In this document: positions 1-8,000 of the stretch, piece by piece
How positions within the stretch are numbered: the first letter of the stretch is position 1
Layout of the letters: each line of letters begins with the position of its first letter
Assembly: GCA_001899005.1 (NCBI GenBank)
Contig: MKUW01000024.1
Location: 1 to 33,469, forward strand
Direction of reading: 5' to 3'
Length of the DNA stretch: 33,469 bases
Origin: Chloroflexi bacterium 44-23
GTDB taxonomy: Bacteria > Chloroflexota > Anaerolineae > Anaerolineales > Anaerolineaceae
Made by a program: the position numbers and the translations under genes
The notes under the pieces: generated by a model
Database searches by the model: none
Told to the model about the DNA's origin: nothing
What the model saw: only the letters and a program-made list of their open reading frames with translations

Positions 1-61
1 TGCCATCCGCGAGGGCGGTCTGACCGTCGGCGCAGGTGTGATCACGAAGATTCTAGCGTAA
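1..61 (+). CDS. tuf: elongation factor Tu, C-terminal end (partial)
   Basis: Only the last 19 codons and the TAA stop are inside the window, in frame from base 2. They read AIREGGLTVGAGVITKILA, the familiar end of bacterial EF-Tu (the last beta strands of domain 3, preceding the stop). EF-Tu delivers aminoacyl-tRNA to the ribosome. The position just upstream of rpmG, tRNA-Trp, secE and nusG is the classical arrangement in many bacteria and supports the call. The gene starts left of the window, so nothing can be said about its length. Confidence 0.93.
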   Translation, partial: AIREGGLTVGAGVITKILA

Positions 62-80
62 CTCGAAATAAAGGAGATAG

Positions 81-108
81 GCGCAGCTTGTAAAAGAACA
101 GGCTGCGC
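81..108 (+). other. tuf-rpmG intercistronic hairpin
   Basis: A perfect 7-bp inverted repeat, GCGCAGC (81-87) with GCTGCGC (102-108), sits between tuf and rpmG. No T-run follows, so it is not a normal terminator. A good Shine-Dalgarno sequence (AAGGAGAT, 71-78) lies directly upstream, while none is obvious just before the rpmG ATG at 122. Folding the hairpin would shorten the distance between that site and the start. Confidence 0.5.
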
Positions 109-121
109 TTAACAAAAAATT

Positions 122-289
122 ATGGCCTCAAAGAAAGATATTCGCCCCGTTATTACCCTGGCTTGTGGTGAGTGCAAAGAACGCAATTATACGTCCCAAA
201 AAAACCGCCGCAATGACCCTGGTAGAATGGAACTAAATAAATACTGCCCGCGTTGTCGTAAACATACTCAGCACCGCGAAACGAAGTAA
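122..289 (+). CDS. rpmG: 50S ribosomal protein L33
   Basis: A 55-residue protein, the usual L33 length, beginning [20 protein letters not shown] and ending in HTQHRETK. L33 binds 23S rRNA near the E site of the large subunit. Two CxxC pairs (CGEC near residue 16 and CPRC near residue 44) mark the zinc-binding (C+) form of the protein. It lies between tuf and tRNA-Trp as in many bacteria. No strong Shine-Dalgarno is adjacent to the ATG; the nearest (71-78) is beyond a hairpin. It is too short to stand out as a long ORF but the family match is clear. Confidence 0.93.
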   Translation: MASKKDIRPVITLACGECKERNYTSQKNRRNDPGRMELNKYCPRCRKHTQHRETK

Positions 290-333
290 TGACCGGTCGT
301 GAAGTCTGTGAGTTATTGACCAGCGAACAGCTC

Positions 334-406
334 AGGCGAGTAGCTCAATTGGCAGAGCACTGGTCTCCAAAACCAGGGGTTGCGGGTTCAATTCCTGCCT
401 CGCCTG
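334..406 (+). tRNA. trnW: tRNA-Trp (anticodon CCA)
   Basis: A 73-nt cloverleaf can be drawn: acceptor AGGCGAG (334-340) pairs with CTCGCCT (399-405), with discriminator G at 406. The D arm contains AGCTCAATTGGCAGAGC, the anticodon loop reads CTCCAAA with anticodon CCA, and the T arm has GGGTTCAATTCC. The 3' CCA is not encoded directly after the discriminator. Location between rpmG and secE is the common syntenic place for tRNA-Trp. Confidence 0.95.
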
Positions 407-420
407 CCTGAAATCCAGAC

Positions 421-449
421 AACGCCGTCCCGTCGTGAGGCGGCGTTTT
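421..449 (+). terminator. hairpin with short T-run between tRNA-Trp and secE
   Basis: AACGCCG (421-427) and CGGCGTT (441-447) form a perfect 7-bp stem around a 13-nt loop, followed by TTTT ending at 449. It can act as a weak terminator or attenuator after the tRNA. The secE Shine-Dalgarno follows at about 460. Confidence 0.55.
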
Positions 450-472
450 GCCTCTAAAGAAGGAGAATATAA

Positions 473-781
473 TTGGTCGACAAAGTAACCAAGCCGAAAA
501 GTATCGAAAAACCCAAAACCGTTTCGAAGGCAAAGAGTGTCGAAAAGGCTAAACGTGTAGAAAAAACAAGCACAAGCTCATCTGGCAAGAAAAAAGGTAA
601 CCGAGTTACCCGATGGTGGCGCTCTACGATTGGCGAACTGCGTAAAGTGAGCTGGCCAACTCCTCAAGAAGCCTGGCGATTAACCAAAGTCGTGTTGTTG
701 GTAGTTTTCGTCATGGCTATGATTTTAGGGTTGCTTGATTTCCTGTTTTCACGAGGAATTGCGGCGTTGGTATCAATATAA
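473..781 (+). CDS. secE: protein translocase subunit SecE
   Basis: A 102-residue protein with a lysine-rich N-terminal half (about residues 1-45, low complexity) and a C-terminal SecE domain. The domain has the conserved cytoplasmic helix TIGELRKVSWPTPQEAWR followed by one membrane helix (about residues 74-94). SecE is an essential subunit of the SecYEG protein-export channel. The start is TTG at 473, preceded by AAGGAGAAT at good spacing; no ATG fits. It lies 28 bp upstream of nusG, the near-universal secE-nusG pair. Confidence 0.95.
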   Translation: MVDKVTKPKSIEKPKTVSKAKSVEKAKRVEKTSTSSSGKKKGNRVTRWWRSTIGELRKVSWPTPQEAWRLTKVVLLVVFVMAMILGLLDFLFSRGIAALVSI

Positions 782-809
782 TACAATACCGCTGTAGTGA
801 GGATAACAA

Positions 810-1487
810 ATGGTAGACAAGAAAAAGAAAAAATCGGCACCTCAAACTGATGAGACAGAAAATGTCACCAGTTTAGAAGCTGAAGAGAAAATTGAAGAAC
901 TGAACCAGGAAGATGAGTCGGCTGTTGAGGATTCAACATCATCAGACGACGAGCAATCTGAGGGTGAAGCTCACTGGTATGTAATTCACTGTTATTCGGG
1001 CTATGAGAATAAAGTTCGCCATAATCTGGAACAGCGGATTGAAACCATGGGCATGAAAGACATGATTTTTGATGTTGTTATTCCCACTCAAGAAGAAATC
1101 GAAGTCAAAGATGGCAAACGACGCACGGTAGAAAGACACGTTTTCCCTGGGTACGTACTGGTCAACATGGCACTGACAGAAGAATCCTGGTATGTTGTTC
1201 GCAATACACCCGGTGTGACAGGTTTTGTGGGAATGGGTAATGATCCAACGGCCTTACGCGCTGAGGAAGTCTCTCAGATCTTGAAGCGCATGGAAGCCGA
1301 GGCTCCGCTTGTCAAAGTGTCATTCAAGGTTAATGAACGTGTACGCATTGTAGATGGACCTTTTAACGATTTCCGTGGCACAGTTGCGGAAATTGATGTT
1401 GAGCGCACCAAGGTTAGAGTAATGGTCAATTTCTTCGGGCGCGAAACCCCGGTAGAATTGGACTTTTTGCAAGTCGAAAAAGCGTAA
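810..1487 (+). CDS. nusG: transcription termination/antitermination factor NusG
   Basis: A 225-residue NusG. Residues 1 to about 52 are a highly acidic, low-complexity extension (Glu/Asp/Ser) absent from the ~180-residue E. coli protein. The NGN domain follows (AHWYVIHCYSGYENKVRHNL), with the HVFPGYVLVNM strand and the NTPGVTGFVG motif. A C-terminal KOW domain (about 170-225) contains VRIVDGPFNDFRGTV. NusG binds RNA polymerase and modulates pausing, Rho action and coupling to ribosomes. The ATG at 810 follows secE closely. The long acidic tail at the N-terminus is lineage-specific and probably disordered. Confidence 0.96.
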   Translation: MVDKKKKKSAPQTDETENVTSLEAEEKIEELNQEDESAVEDSTSSDDEQSEGEAHWYVIHCYSGYENKVRHNLEQRIETMGMKDMIFDVVIPTQEEIEVKDGKRRTVERHVFPGYVLVNMALTEESWYVVRNTPGVTGFVGMGNDPTALRAEEVSQILKRMEAEAPLVKVSFKVNERVRIVDGPFNDFRGTVAEIDVERTKVRVMVNFFGRETPVELDFLQVEKA

Positions 1488-1517
1488 AAACGATGCCAGT
1501 GACGGCATCCGAATTTA

Positions 1518-1548
1518 GTGGGAGGATGATAACATCCGCCAGAACCAC
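1518..1548 (+). promoter_or_regulatory. L1-binding-type mRNA hairpin upstream of rplK
   Basis: Outer stem GTGG (1518-1521)/CCAC (1545-1548), a two-base GA bulge, inner stem GGATG/CATCC, and an asymmetric 3' internal loop (GCCAGAA). The 5' side GTGGGAGG and the CCAG on the 3' side are the same motifs found in the L1-stalk region of 23S rRNA, where ribosomal protein L1 binds. The rplK Shine-Dalgarno AAAGGAG follows within a few bases. This is the expected architecture for feedback control of rplK-rplA translation by L1. A similar hairpin is found before rplA. Confidence 0.7.
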
Positions 1549-1562
1549 AAAGGAGTAAAAGT

Positions 1563-1988
1563 ATGGCAAAAAAGTTTAAAGCAATCGTAAAGTTAGTACT
1601 GGTTGGCGGCAAAGCCAACCCCGCACCGCCTGTTGGCCCTGCCCTGGCAGCTCACGGAGTCAACATTATGGCATTCTGCAAAGAATATAACGCTCGAACC
1701 CAAAACAAAATGGGTGAGGTCATTCCTGCAGAAATTTCCGTTTATACAGATGGTTCCTTTAATTTCATATTGAAATCACCGCCAACCGCAGTGCTCATTC
1801 GCAAGGCTGCCGGTGTGGAAAAGGGATCTGCAGTACCCAACCGGGAAAAAGTGGGTAAGATTACCCGTGATCAGGTGCGTGAAATTGCGGAAGTGAAGTT
1901 TAAAGACACAAACGCCGTTGATATTGAAGATGCGATGGCCCAGGTGATCGGCACAGCCCGTAATATGGGCATTACCATCGTTGATTAG
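1563..1988 (+). CDS. rplK: 50S ribosomal protein L11
   Basis: A 141-residue protein, the standard L11 length. N-terminal domain has the proline-rich [20 protein letters not shown] motif; the C-terminal RNA-binding domain ends [11 protein letters not shown]11 forms the GTPase-associated centre with 23S rRNA and contacts EF-G and release factors. The ATG at 1563 is preceded by AAAGGAGTAAAA. It is the first gene of the rplK-rplA pair, with an L1-type regulatory hairpin just upstream. Confidence 0.97.
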   Translation: MAKKFKAIVKLVLVGGKANPAPPVGPALAAHGVNIMAFCKEYNARTQNKMGEVIPAEISVYTDGSFNFILKSPPTAVLIRKAAGVEKGSAVPNREKVGKITRDQVREIAEVKFKDTNAVDIEDAMAQVIGTARNMGITIVD

Positions 1989-1994
1989 AAAGTA

Positions 1995-2027
1995 GTGGGA
2001 GGGTAAATACATACCCGTTTGCACCAC
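1995..2027 (+). promoter_or_regulatory. second L1-binding-type mRNA hairpin, upstream of rplA
   Basis: Same fold as the element before rplK: outer stem GTGG (1995-1998)/CCAC (2024-2027), GA bulge, inner stem GGGTA/TACCC, 3' loop GTTTGCA, and then the rplA Shine-Dalgarno AAAGGAG. The inner stem differs from the first copy (GGATG/CATCC) with compensating changes on both sides, which supports a selected RNA structure. Confidence 0.66.
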
Positions 2028-2039
2028 AAAGGAGTAATC

Positions 2040-2759
2040 ATGAGTAAGACAGGAAAGCAATACAAAGCGGCATTCGAAAAAGTAGACCGCACCAAAAATT
2101 ACGGCTTGCTGGAAGCATTGCAATTGGCGAAAGAAATCTCCTTCACCAAATTCGATGGCACTGTAGAAGTTCATTTTCGCACCGGCCTAGACCCACGCCA
2201 GGCAGATCAGCAGGTCCGTGATGTGGTTGTGCTGCCGCATGGCTTAGGAAAAACTGTACGCGTATTGGTCTTCGCGCAAGGTGAAGGCGCTCAATTGGCG
2301 CGTGATGGCGGGGCTGATTATGTGGCCGATGATGATGAATGGATCAAGAAGATTCAAGATGGCTTTACCGATTTTGACGTGGCGATTGCCACACCGGATA
2401 TGATGGGTAAAGCTGGCCGTCTGGGACGTGTGCTTGGACCGCGCGGTTTAATGCCAAACCCCAAGGCCGGAACAGTTGTTGCAGCCGAAGATTTGCCACG
2501 CGTCATTCAAGAATCCAAAGCCGGTCGTGTTGAATTTCGTCTCGATAAAACAGCCAATATCCATGCTCCCATTGGGAAAGTCTCTTTTGAAGCGAACAAA
2601 CTGTACGATAATTTGGTAGCTCTTCTGGAAGCTGTGCGAAAAGCGAAACCTGCCGGAGCTAAGGGTAATTATATAAAAAGAATCACGATCGCTACCACAA
2701 TGGGACCCGGCATCAAAATTGATCCCTTAACCTCGCAAACTTTAAAGGCAGTTGAGTAA
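2040..2759 (+). CDS. rplA: 50S ribosomal protein L1
   Basis: A 239-residue protein beginning [19 protein letters not shown], the normal length for L1. It contains the conserved [20 protein letters not shown] block and the GTVV motif that follows it, in the domain II/hinge region. L1 binds the mobile stalk of 23S rRNA, helps release deacyl-tRNA, and represses its own operon. I chose ATG 2040 because AAAGGAGTAATC precedes it at correct spacing; an in-frame upstream ATG at 2019 would place the start inside the hairpin and is not supported. Confidence 0.96.
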   Translation: MSKTGKQYKAAFEKVDRTKNYGLLEALQLAKEISFTKFDGTVEVHFRTGLDPRQADQQVRDVVVLPHGLGKTVRVLVFAQGEGAQLARDGGADYVADDDEWIKKIQDGFTDFDVAIATPDMMGKAGRLGRVLGPRGLMPNPKAGTVVAAEDLPRVIQESKAGRVEFRLDKTANIHAPIGKVSFEANKLYDNLVALLEAVRKAKPAGAKGNYIKRITIATTMGPGIKIDPLTSQTLKAVE

Positions 2760-2799
2760 TTTAGCAATTTAGATAATCGAATAACAACGCTATGATACA

Positions 2800-2934
2800 A
2801 TATAGCGTAACACCGTTGATAGCAGGAGCCTGGTTACAGGCTTAAACATTCCCGCTGAGGTGAAGACCCGAACAGGTTCACGTGTTGAATTCCTTAAAAG
2901 TCTTTGCCTTGCGAAAACGGCAAAGACTTTTTTT
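2800..2934 (+). promoter_or_regulatory. L10 leader (ribosomal protein L10 autoregulatory RNA)
   Basis: The untranslated segment before rplJ carries the hallmarks of the L10 leader: GCAGGAGCC...GGCTTAAAC followed by TCCCGCTGAGGTGAAGACC, then a terminator-type hairpin. A plausible -10 (TATGATACAAT) begins near 2791, so rplJL may have its own promoter. Binding of the L10-(L12)4 complex to such leaders lowers rplJL expression. Confidence 0.8.
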
Positions 2935-2936
2935 AT
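2897..2936 (+). terminator. attenuator hairpin in the rplJ leader
   Basis: AAGTCTTTGCC and GGCAAAGACTT pair perfectly around a short loop and are followed by a run of T (TTTTTTT). It lies between the L10-binding part of the leader and the rplJ Shine-Dalgarno, the position expected for an attenuator controlled by L10. Confidence 0.85.
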
Positions 2937-2964
2937 TCTAAAAATTGGAAGGAGGTGATAGTCG

Positions 2965-3492
2965 TTGGCTTTCACCAAAAAACACAAAAACGTAATGTTG
3001 GCTCAATATGAAGAATGGTTGCAGAAATCACAGGCTGTTTTCTTCATTACGTACCAGAAGATGACCATGAAGGAAATTGATGAATTACGTGCCAAAGCAA
3101 GAGATACAGGTAGTGAAATACATGTAGTCAAAAACACGCTGCTGACCAAAGCATTTGAATCAATTGGCGTGAAAGATGTTGAGCCGTTTGAGGGATCTAC
3201 TTTGGCTGGCTTTGCATTTACAGATCCGCCTGCCTTGGCCAAGGTATTTAAAGATTCATTCAAGAAAACAGAGGTATTTGAAGTTAAGAGTGGCTATTTG
3301 GGCAGTAAGGTATTAAACAAAACCCAAATTGAAGCATTGGCTGAATTACCACCCATGCCGGTTATGCGGGCAACTTTGTTGGGCACCATTATGGCCCCGG
3401 CCAGCAAACTGGTACGGACACTTGCAGAACCTGCCCGCGGGTTGGCAGCAGTTGTCAAAGCTTACTCGGAACAGGCTCCCGCCGCCGGATAA
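2965..3492 (+). CDS. rplJ: 50S ribosomal protein L10
   Basis: A 175-residue L10, of typical length. It has the N-terminal 23S-binding part (MAFTKKHKNVMLAQYEEWLQ, then VKNTLLTKAF and GSTLAGFAFTDPPALAK) and a C-terminal helix that anchors L7/L12 dimers (about residues 135-175). L10 is the base of the flexible stalk that recruits translation factors. The start is TTG at 2965 behind a near-perfect Shine-Dalgarno (GGAAGGAGGTGATAG). It is cotranscribed with rplL and probably controlled by the L10 leader. Confidence 0.95.
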   Translation: MAFTKKHKNVMLAQYEEWLQKSQAVFFITYQKMTMKEIDELRAKARDTGSEIHVVKNTLLTKAFESIGVKDVEPFEGSTLAGFAFTDPPALAKVFKDSFKKTEVFEVKSGYLGSKVLNKTQIEALAELPPMPVMRATLLGTIMAPASKLVRTLAEPARGLAAVVKAYSEQAPAAG

Positions 3493-3507
3493 GAATTATT
3501 TATTCAT

Positions 3508-3525
3508 CCGGTATGCAGGTACCGG
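3508..3525 (+). other. rplJ-rplL intercistronic hairpin
   Basis: CCGGTA (3508-3513) and TACCGG (3520-3525) form a perfect 6-bp stem with a 6-nt loop in the short rplJ-rplL spacer. There is no T-run. It may tune the high L12:L10 ratio through mRNA processing or translation; that role is inference. Confidence 0.4.
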
Positions 3526-3567
3526 AGATATTCAAAATTATAATAATTTCGTAAGGAGTAATTGAAA

Positions 3568-3945
3568 ATGGCTGATTTAGCTAAAATCGTAGATATGTTG
3601 AGCGAGCTGACAGTTCTGGAAGCTGCTGATCTGGTAAAGTCCCTTGAAGAAAAATGGGGTGTTTCTGCTGCCGCACCAGTGGCTGCCGCCACTGTTGCTG
3701 GCCCCGCTGCCGCCGCAGAAGAAGTTGAAGAACAGACTGAATTCGATGTGGTTTTGAAAGGCGCTGGCCCGAAGAAAATTGAGACCATTAAGGTCATTCG
3801 CCAATTGACAAGCCTTGGCCTGGTAGAAGCCAAGAATATGGCCGAAGCCGCCGATTCGAAGGTTCTGACCGGTGTTTCTAAGGAAGCCGCCGAAGAAGCC
3901 AAAAAGAAACTGGTTGAAGCTGGCGCTGAAGTAGTGGTAGTATAG
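3568..3945 (+). CDS. rplL: 50S ribosomal protein L7/L12
   Basis: A 125-residue acidic, alanine-rich L7/L12. It has an N-terminal dimerisation domain ([22 protein letters not shown]), an Ala/Pro/Val hinge (about residues 36-55) and the conserved C-terminal factor-binding domain ([20 protein letters not shown] through AEVVVV). L12 dimers on the stalk stimulate GTP hydrolysis by EF-Tu and EF-G. ATG 3568 follows GTAAGGAGTAATTGAAA; the next upstream in-frame ATG is too close to the Shine-Dalgarno. A strong terminator follows and closes the operon. Confidence 0.97.
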   Translation: MADLAKIVDMLSELTVLEAADLVKSLEEKWGVSAAAPVAAATVAGPAAAAEEVEEQTEFDVVLKGAGPKKIETIKVIRQLTSLGLVEAKNMAEAADSKVLTGVSKEAAEEAKKKLVEAGAEVVVV

Positions 3946-3965
3946 TTTCCACTTAACTAGGACTT

Positions 3966-4006
3966 AAAACCCTGAGTTTGGTTTTCGGATCATTCAGGGT
4001 TTTTTT
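3966..4006 (+). terminator. Rho-independent terminator after rplL
   Basis: AAACCCTGA (3967-3975) pairs with TCAGGGTTT (3994-4002), followed by TTTTTT. It ends the rpmG-rplL cluster. Confidence 0.9.
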
Positions 4007-4278
4007 GATTCTCAAGTAAGATATTCGGTAAGAAGCGAGGAAATAAGAGTAAGAAGGCGGGATTAGCTGATAGTGGAAAAATCGGACTATAGACAATAGG
4101 TGATGTCGGTAGGATTAGAAGCCGGGATTTGGGCTGACCGGGTAGAATGAGAAAGAACCAAAGGCTAGATTACAATCTACTCAAAGCCAGGTTTCTGGGC
4201 AGCATGGGAATTGAAGTGCTGGGGAGGTGCGGATGCAGTAGCCGCATTAAGTCTCATTTTGATCTGCCCAAAGGGTAC

Positions 4279-4590
4279 CTGGAAATGTCAAATTGATTAT
4301 GTAAAGTGAAAATATCATTGGGATTACACGATCGAAATAGATGTTCAACTGGTTAAGAATTTTCTTCCAATTTTCTTCCAACTAAAGATCGGAGCATTCA
4401 AATTGGCGACGATGTCAACTGCAGCCAGGTAGCGAATTTTACGAACCGATACTTAATTGGGGAGGCCTGTTTCCGTTTTGATTTCTTTGCGGATTTGACG
4501 TTTATAACTTTCAAAAGTGTTCGTCTTATGAATCAGCCGGCGACCCACTCCAGAAAATTTAAAAACGGATCAAGGTGCCATCCCTCTGCG
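4279..4590 (-). pseudogene. decayed IS256-family transposase 3' end
   Basis: Read on the minus strand, this stretch aligns base by base with the right part of the IS256-type copy at about 20780-21089. Shared features include the terminal sequence CTGGAAATGTCAAATTGATT, the codons for a LTSxNIYFDR-like end, and the IYTTNTVESYNRQIRK-like region (here HKTNTFESYKRQIRK). The reading frame is broken by stops, and a short duplication (ATTTTCTTCC twice near 4360-4380) is present. It is a relic, not a functional gene. The rest of 4007-4745 shows no convincing gene on either strand. Confidence 0.75.
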
Positions 4591-4745
4591 GTTCAGTACT
4601 GATCCGAACTCGATATTTTTGCCTTCTGTAGAAAGATGAGCGGGTTATTGGAAAGTGGTTCCTAAATTTTATTTCTTGTAAATAGCAATGTTAATAGCAG
4701 TTTATTGAGATTGTCTATTAATTTTGGCTACTCGTACCAAACAGT

Positions 4746-4783
4746 AAAACCCTGAGGTCAGGCGGATGAATCCTCAGGGTTTT
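4746..4783. terminator. bidirectional terminator downstream of lexA
   Basis: A perfect 12-bp inverted repeat, AAAACCCTGAGG (4746-4757) and CCTCAGGGTTTT (4772-4783), with A/T runs at both outer edges, so it can stop transcription in either direction. It lies about 40 bp past the lexA stop codon. Confidence 0.85.
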
Positions 4784-4823
4784 ATATGGGAGGAGAAAAA
4801 TGGAATTTAGAAATCAGATCAGA

Positions 4824-5555
4824 TTAGTGCACAGTGTTTTTGTATTGGCGAATAACCATTACAACTTTACCCATGATGCGCAGGTCATTCGTGTTTTCGA
4901 CATAAATTGGGTCCATTGTGGGGTTGGCCGGTTGCAGGCGGATGCGATTGTTTTCTTTATAAAAGTACTTGAGGGTAGTCTCATCTTTATCATCCAACCA
5001 GACCGCTACCATTTCACCATTGGATGCTTGCTGGGCCGGCCGCATAACGATAATATCTCCATCGTTGACCATGGCGTCGATCATGGAATCACCCTGAACT
5101 TCCAGGGCAAATAATTCATTGATTTTTTCGCGAGCCGGCAGTAGACTGCGGGCTATCTCAACACCACTCTCGGAATCAAAATAATTAAAATCTGAAGGGG
5201 GCACCGGGATGGGGGTACTGGCGACAATCCGCCCACGCAATGGGATGGAAATGATGCTGTCGACGGCTGTAGTGACTGCCTGGGCTGCATCACTAATTTG
5301 CTTGCTGAGGGCTTTGGTGGCAGATCGGATTGGCTGCAAGACGCGAATACTGCGCGAGATACGACCCTCGCGTGAAATGTATTTGCGCTCTTCCAGCTGG
5401 TTCAAGTAATAATCCACCAGCGATGTTGATTTAACATCAATTGCGTCACCGATTTCACGGATGGAAGGAGAGTAACCATATTCTTCAATAAACTCGGTTA
5501 AATATTCCATTATTTTGCGATGACGCTCGCTTAAACCTTCTTTTTTCCTGGCCAT
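4824..5555 (-). CDS. lexA: LexA repressor (SOS response)
   Basis: A 243-residue LexA. The winged helix-turn-helix (about 10-62) has SPSIREIGDAIDVKSTSLVDYYLNQLEERKYI. The C-terminal S24-type autoprotease has GDSM with catalytic Ser about 157 and the general-base Lys about 196 in TTLKYF. The predicted self-cleavage site reads GRIVA-S (Ala112-Ser113), where most LexA proteins have Ala-Gly. The linker between domains is longer than in E. coli LexA (202 residues). Start chosen at ATG 5555 because AAGGAG is 9 nt upstream; ATG 5561 would be only 3 nt away. Its own promoter carries a LexA box, so it is autoregulated. Confidence 0.93.
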   Translation of the reverse strand: MARKKEGLSERHRKIMEYLTEFIEEYGYSPSIREIGDAIDVKSTSLVDYYLNQLEERKYISREGRISRSIRVLQPIRSATKALSKQISDAAQAVTTAVDSIISIPLRGRIVASTPIPVPPSDFNYFDSESGVEIARSLLPAREKINELFALEVQGDSMIDAMVNDGDIIVMRPAQQASNGEMVAVWLDDKDETTLKYFYKENNRIRLQPANPTMDPIYVENTNDLRIMGKVVMVIRQYKNTVH

Positions 5556-5598
5556 GTCCATGGTCTCCTTATTAATCGAATAAATATTCTATATGAAT

Positions 5599-5627
5599 AC
5601 TATACACGAACAAGTGTTCTGTGTCAA
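5599..5627 (-). promoter_or_regulatory. lexA promoter
   Basis: On the minus strand: -35 TTGACA (5622-5627), a 17-bp spacer, and -10 TATAGT (5599-5604). This is an almost consensus housekeeping promoter pointing into lexA, about 45 bp from its start codon. Confidence 0.88.
5608..5619. promoter_or_regulatory. LexA operator (GAAC-N4-GTTC)
   Basis: GAACAAGTGTTC is a perfect match to the half-sites of the Gram-positive-type LexA (Cheo) box and lies entirely inside the lexA promoter spacer. A related, weaker palindrome GAATAAATATTC is present at 5578-5589 in the transcribed leader. Confidence 0.88.
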
Positions 5628-5642
5628 GAGGGAAAAAAGAGA

Positions 5643-5736
5643 AATGTTGATTGGGTGATTGGCTGAATAGTTGATTAGGTAATTAGGTGACTGGGTAATT
5701 AGTTGATTGGGTGATTAGTTGATTGGGTGATTAGGT
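5643..5736 (+). repeat. degenerate TTGGGTGATTAG-like direct repeats
   Basis: A run of imperfect short units (TTGATTGGGTGATTAG, GTAATTAGGTGACTGGG and similar) with spacing of roughly 7-8 and 15-16 nt. Similar units in the reverse orientation occur at 5890-5943 (CATTACTCATTACACC). No ORF covers them. The stretch between (5737-5889) shows nothing recognisable. Confidence 0.6.
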
Positions 5737-5942
5737 AAATAGCAGCCTTACCAAAGTTTCTTTGCAATGCTGTCCGGGTTTATTAAGATTGAAAAAATTT
5801 GGCGCAATTTGTTATGGGTAACATAATTCAGCTGGGAACTTTTTCGGGAGGGAGGCTGCTAAGCATGCACATGCGTTAATCTTTAAAGCAACCTACCCAT
5901 TACTCATTACACCTAACTAATCTCATTACACATTACCCCTTA

Positions 5943-6944
<1,002 letters not shown>

Positions 6945-6964
6945 GTTTCTCTCTTTAACTTGGC

Positions 6965-7999
6965 TTACAATCGGATTGGTGCCCGATAATTTTCATCATC
7001 CTGATACAACCAGCAACGTACAGAATGACCAGGTTGAATGGTAATCAAGTCCGGGTTTTTCTCCCAGCAGATTTGCAGTCCATACTCTTCGCGGGCTGCA
7101 CAACGTGCAGCGAAGCGACATCCCACTGGTAAATTAACCAGATTGGGAACATTGCCGGGAATGGTGGCAAGACTGTCTTTAACTTCCCCAAGGACCGGCA
7201 CCGAGGCAATTAAACCGACGGTATAGGGGTGTAATGGGTTTTCAAAAATAGTCAGAACATCACTTTCCTCGACAATTTGACCGGCATACATGATGGCCAC
7301 TCGATCAGCCATCTCGGCAATGACGCCCAGATCGTGCGTGATCAGAATCACGGCTGTGTTGATCTTGGTACGCAGGCCGCGCATCAAATCTAAAATCTGT
7401 GCCTGAATGGTAACATCGAGTGCTGTGGTTGGTTCATCGGCGATCAGGATTTGTGGGTTGAGCGCCAAGGCCATGGCAATCATGACGCGTTGGGCCTGGC
7501 CCCCCGACATTTCATGCGGGTAAGAGCGCGCCTTGCGCTCCGCATCCGGAATGCCGACCATGGAAAGTAGCTCTACCGCCCGTTGCCAGGCGGCTTTTTT
7601 GTCCAGTTCGCTGTGGATCAGGATCACTTCAACAATCTGGTCACCAATAGTGAAGACCGGGTTAAGGCTGGTTTGCGGCTGCTGAAAGATCATGGATATA
7701 TGATTACCGCGCACGACTTGCATCTCGGAATCATTCAATTTAAGCAGATCGCGACCCTCGAAAAAGATCTCCCCGGCTACTATTTTGCCGGGTGAATCCA
7801 CCAGGCGCATTACAGAAAAGGAGGTGACGCTTTTACCGCAGCCAGATTCGCCTACCAGGCCGAGCACTTCACCGGCATGGATTTGCAGATCAACACCATC
7901 GACAGCTTTTACCACACCATCTTCAGTAAAGAAATAGGTTTTTAAATCCTTTATTTGTAGTAAAGGTGTCTGGTTAGAGGGTTGCAAAGTATCCTCCAT
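6965..7999 (-). CDS. dipeptide/oligopeptide ABC transporter ATP-binding protein (DppD/OppD-like)
   Basis: A 344-residue ABC ATPase: Walker [11 protein letters not shown], signature [15 protein letters not shown], Walker [14 protein letters not shown]-loop ITHDL, and the C-terminal cysteine motif GCRFAARC. It pairs with the OppF-like subunit as a heterodimeric motor. I placed the start at ATG 7999 ([10 protein letters not shown]), one base after the TAA of the upstream permease gene. The ORF is open further upstream, but that part is the permease gene in another frame. It lies 20 bp upstream of the OppF-like gene, indicating tight coupling. Confidence 0.92.
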   Translation of the reverse strand: MEDTLQPSNQTPLLQIKDLKTYFFTEDGVVKAVDGVDLQIHAGEVLGLVGESGCGKSVTSFSVMRLVDSPGKIVAGEIFFEGRDLLKLNDSEMQVVRGNHISMIFQQPQTSLNPVFTIGDQIVEVILIHSELDKKAAWQRAVELLSMVGIPDAERKARSYPHEMSGGQAQRVMIAMALALNPQILIADEPTTALDVTIQAQILDLMRGLRTKINTAVILITHDLGVIAEMADRVAIMYAGQIVEESDVLTIFENPLHPYTVGLIASVPVLGEVKDSLATIPGNVPNLVNLPVGCRFAARCAAREEYGLQICWEKNPDLITIQPGHSVRCWLYQDDENYRAPIRL

Positions 8000-8000
8000 T

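Noticed and set aside
345..533. Minus-strand ORF across tRNA-Trp and secE start
   Set aside because: It overlaps a well-supported tRNA and secE and has no protein-like features.
2019..2039. ATG 2019 as rplA start
   Set aside because: It lies within the 3' side of the L1-type hairpin and before the Shine-Dalgarno; ATG 2040 gives the standard L1 N-terminus.
5643..5736. Possible CRISPR array
   Set aside because: Units are too short and irregular, and there are no unique spacers of constant length or cas genes nearby.
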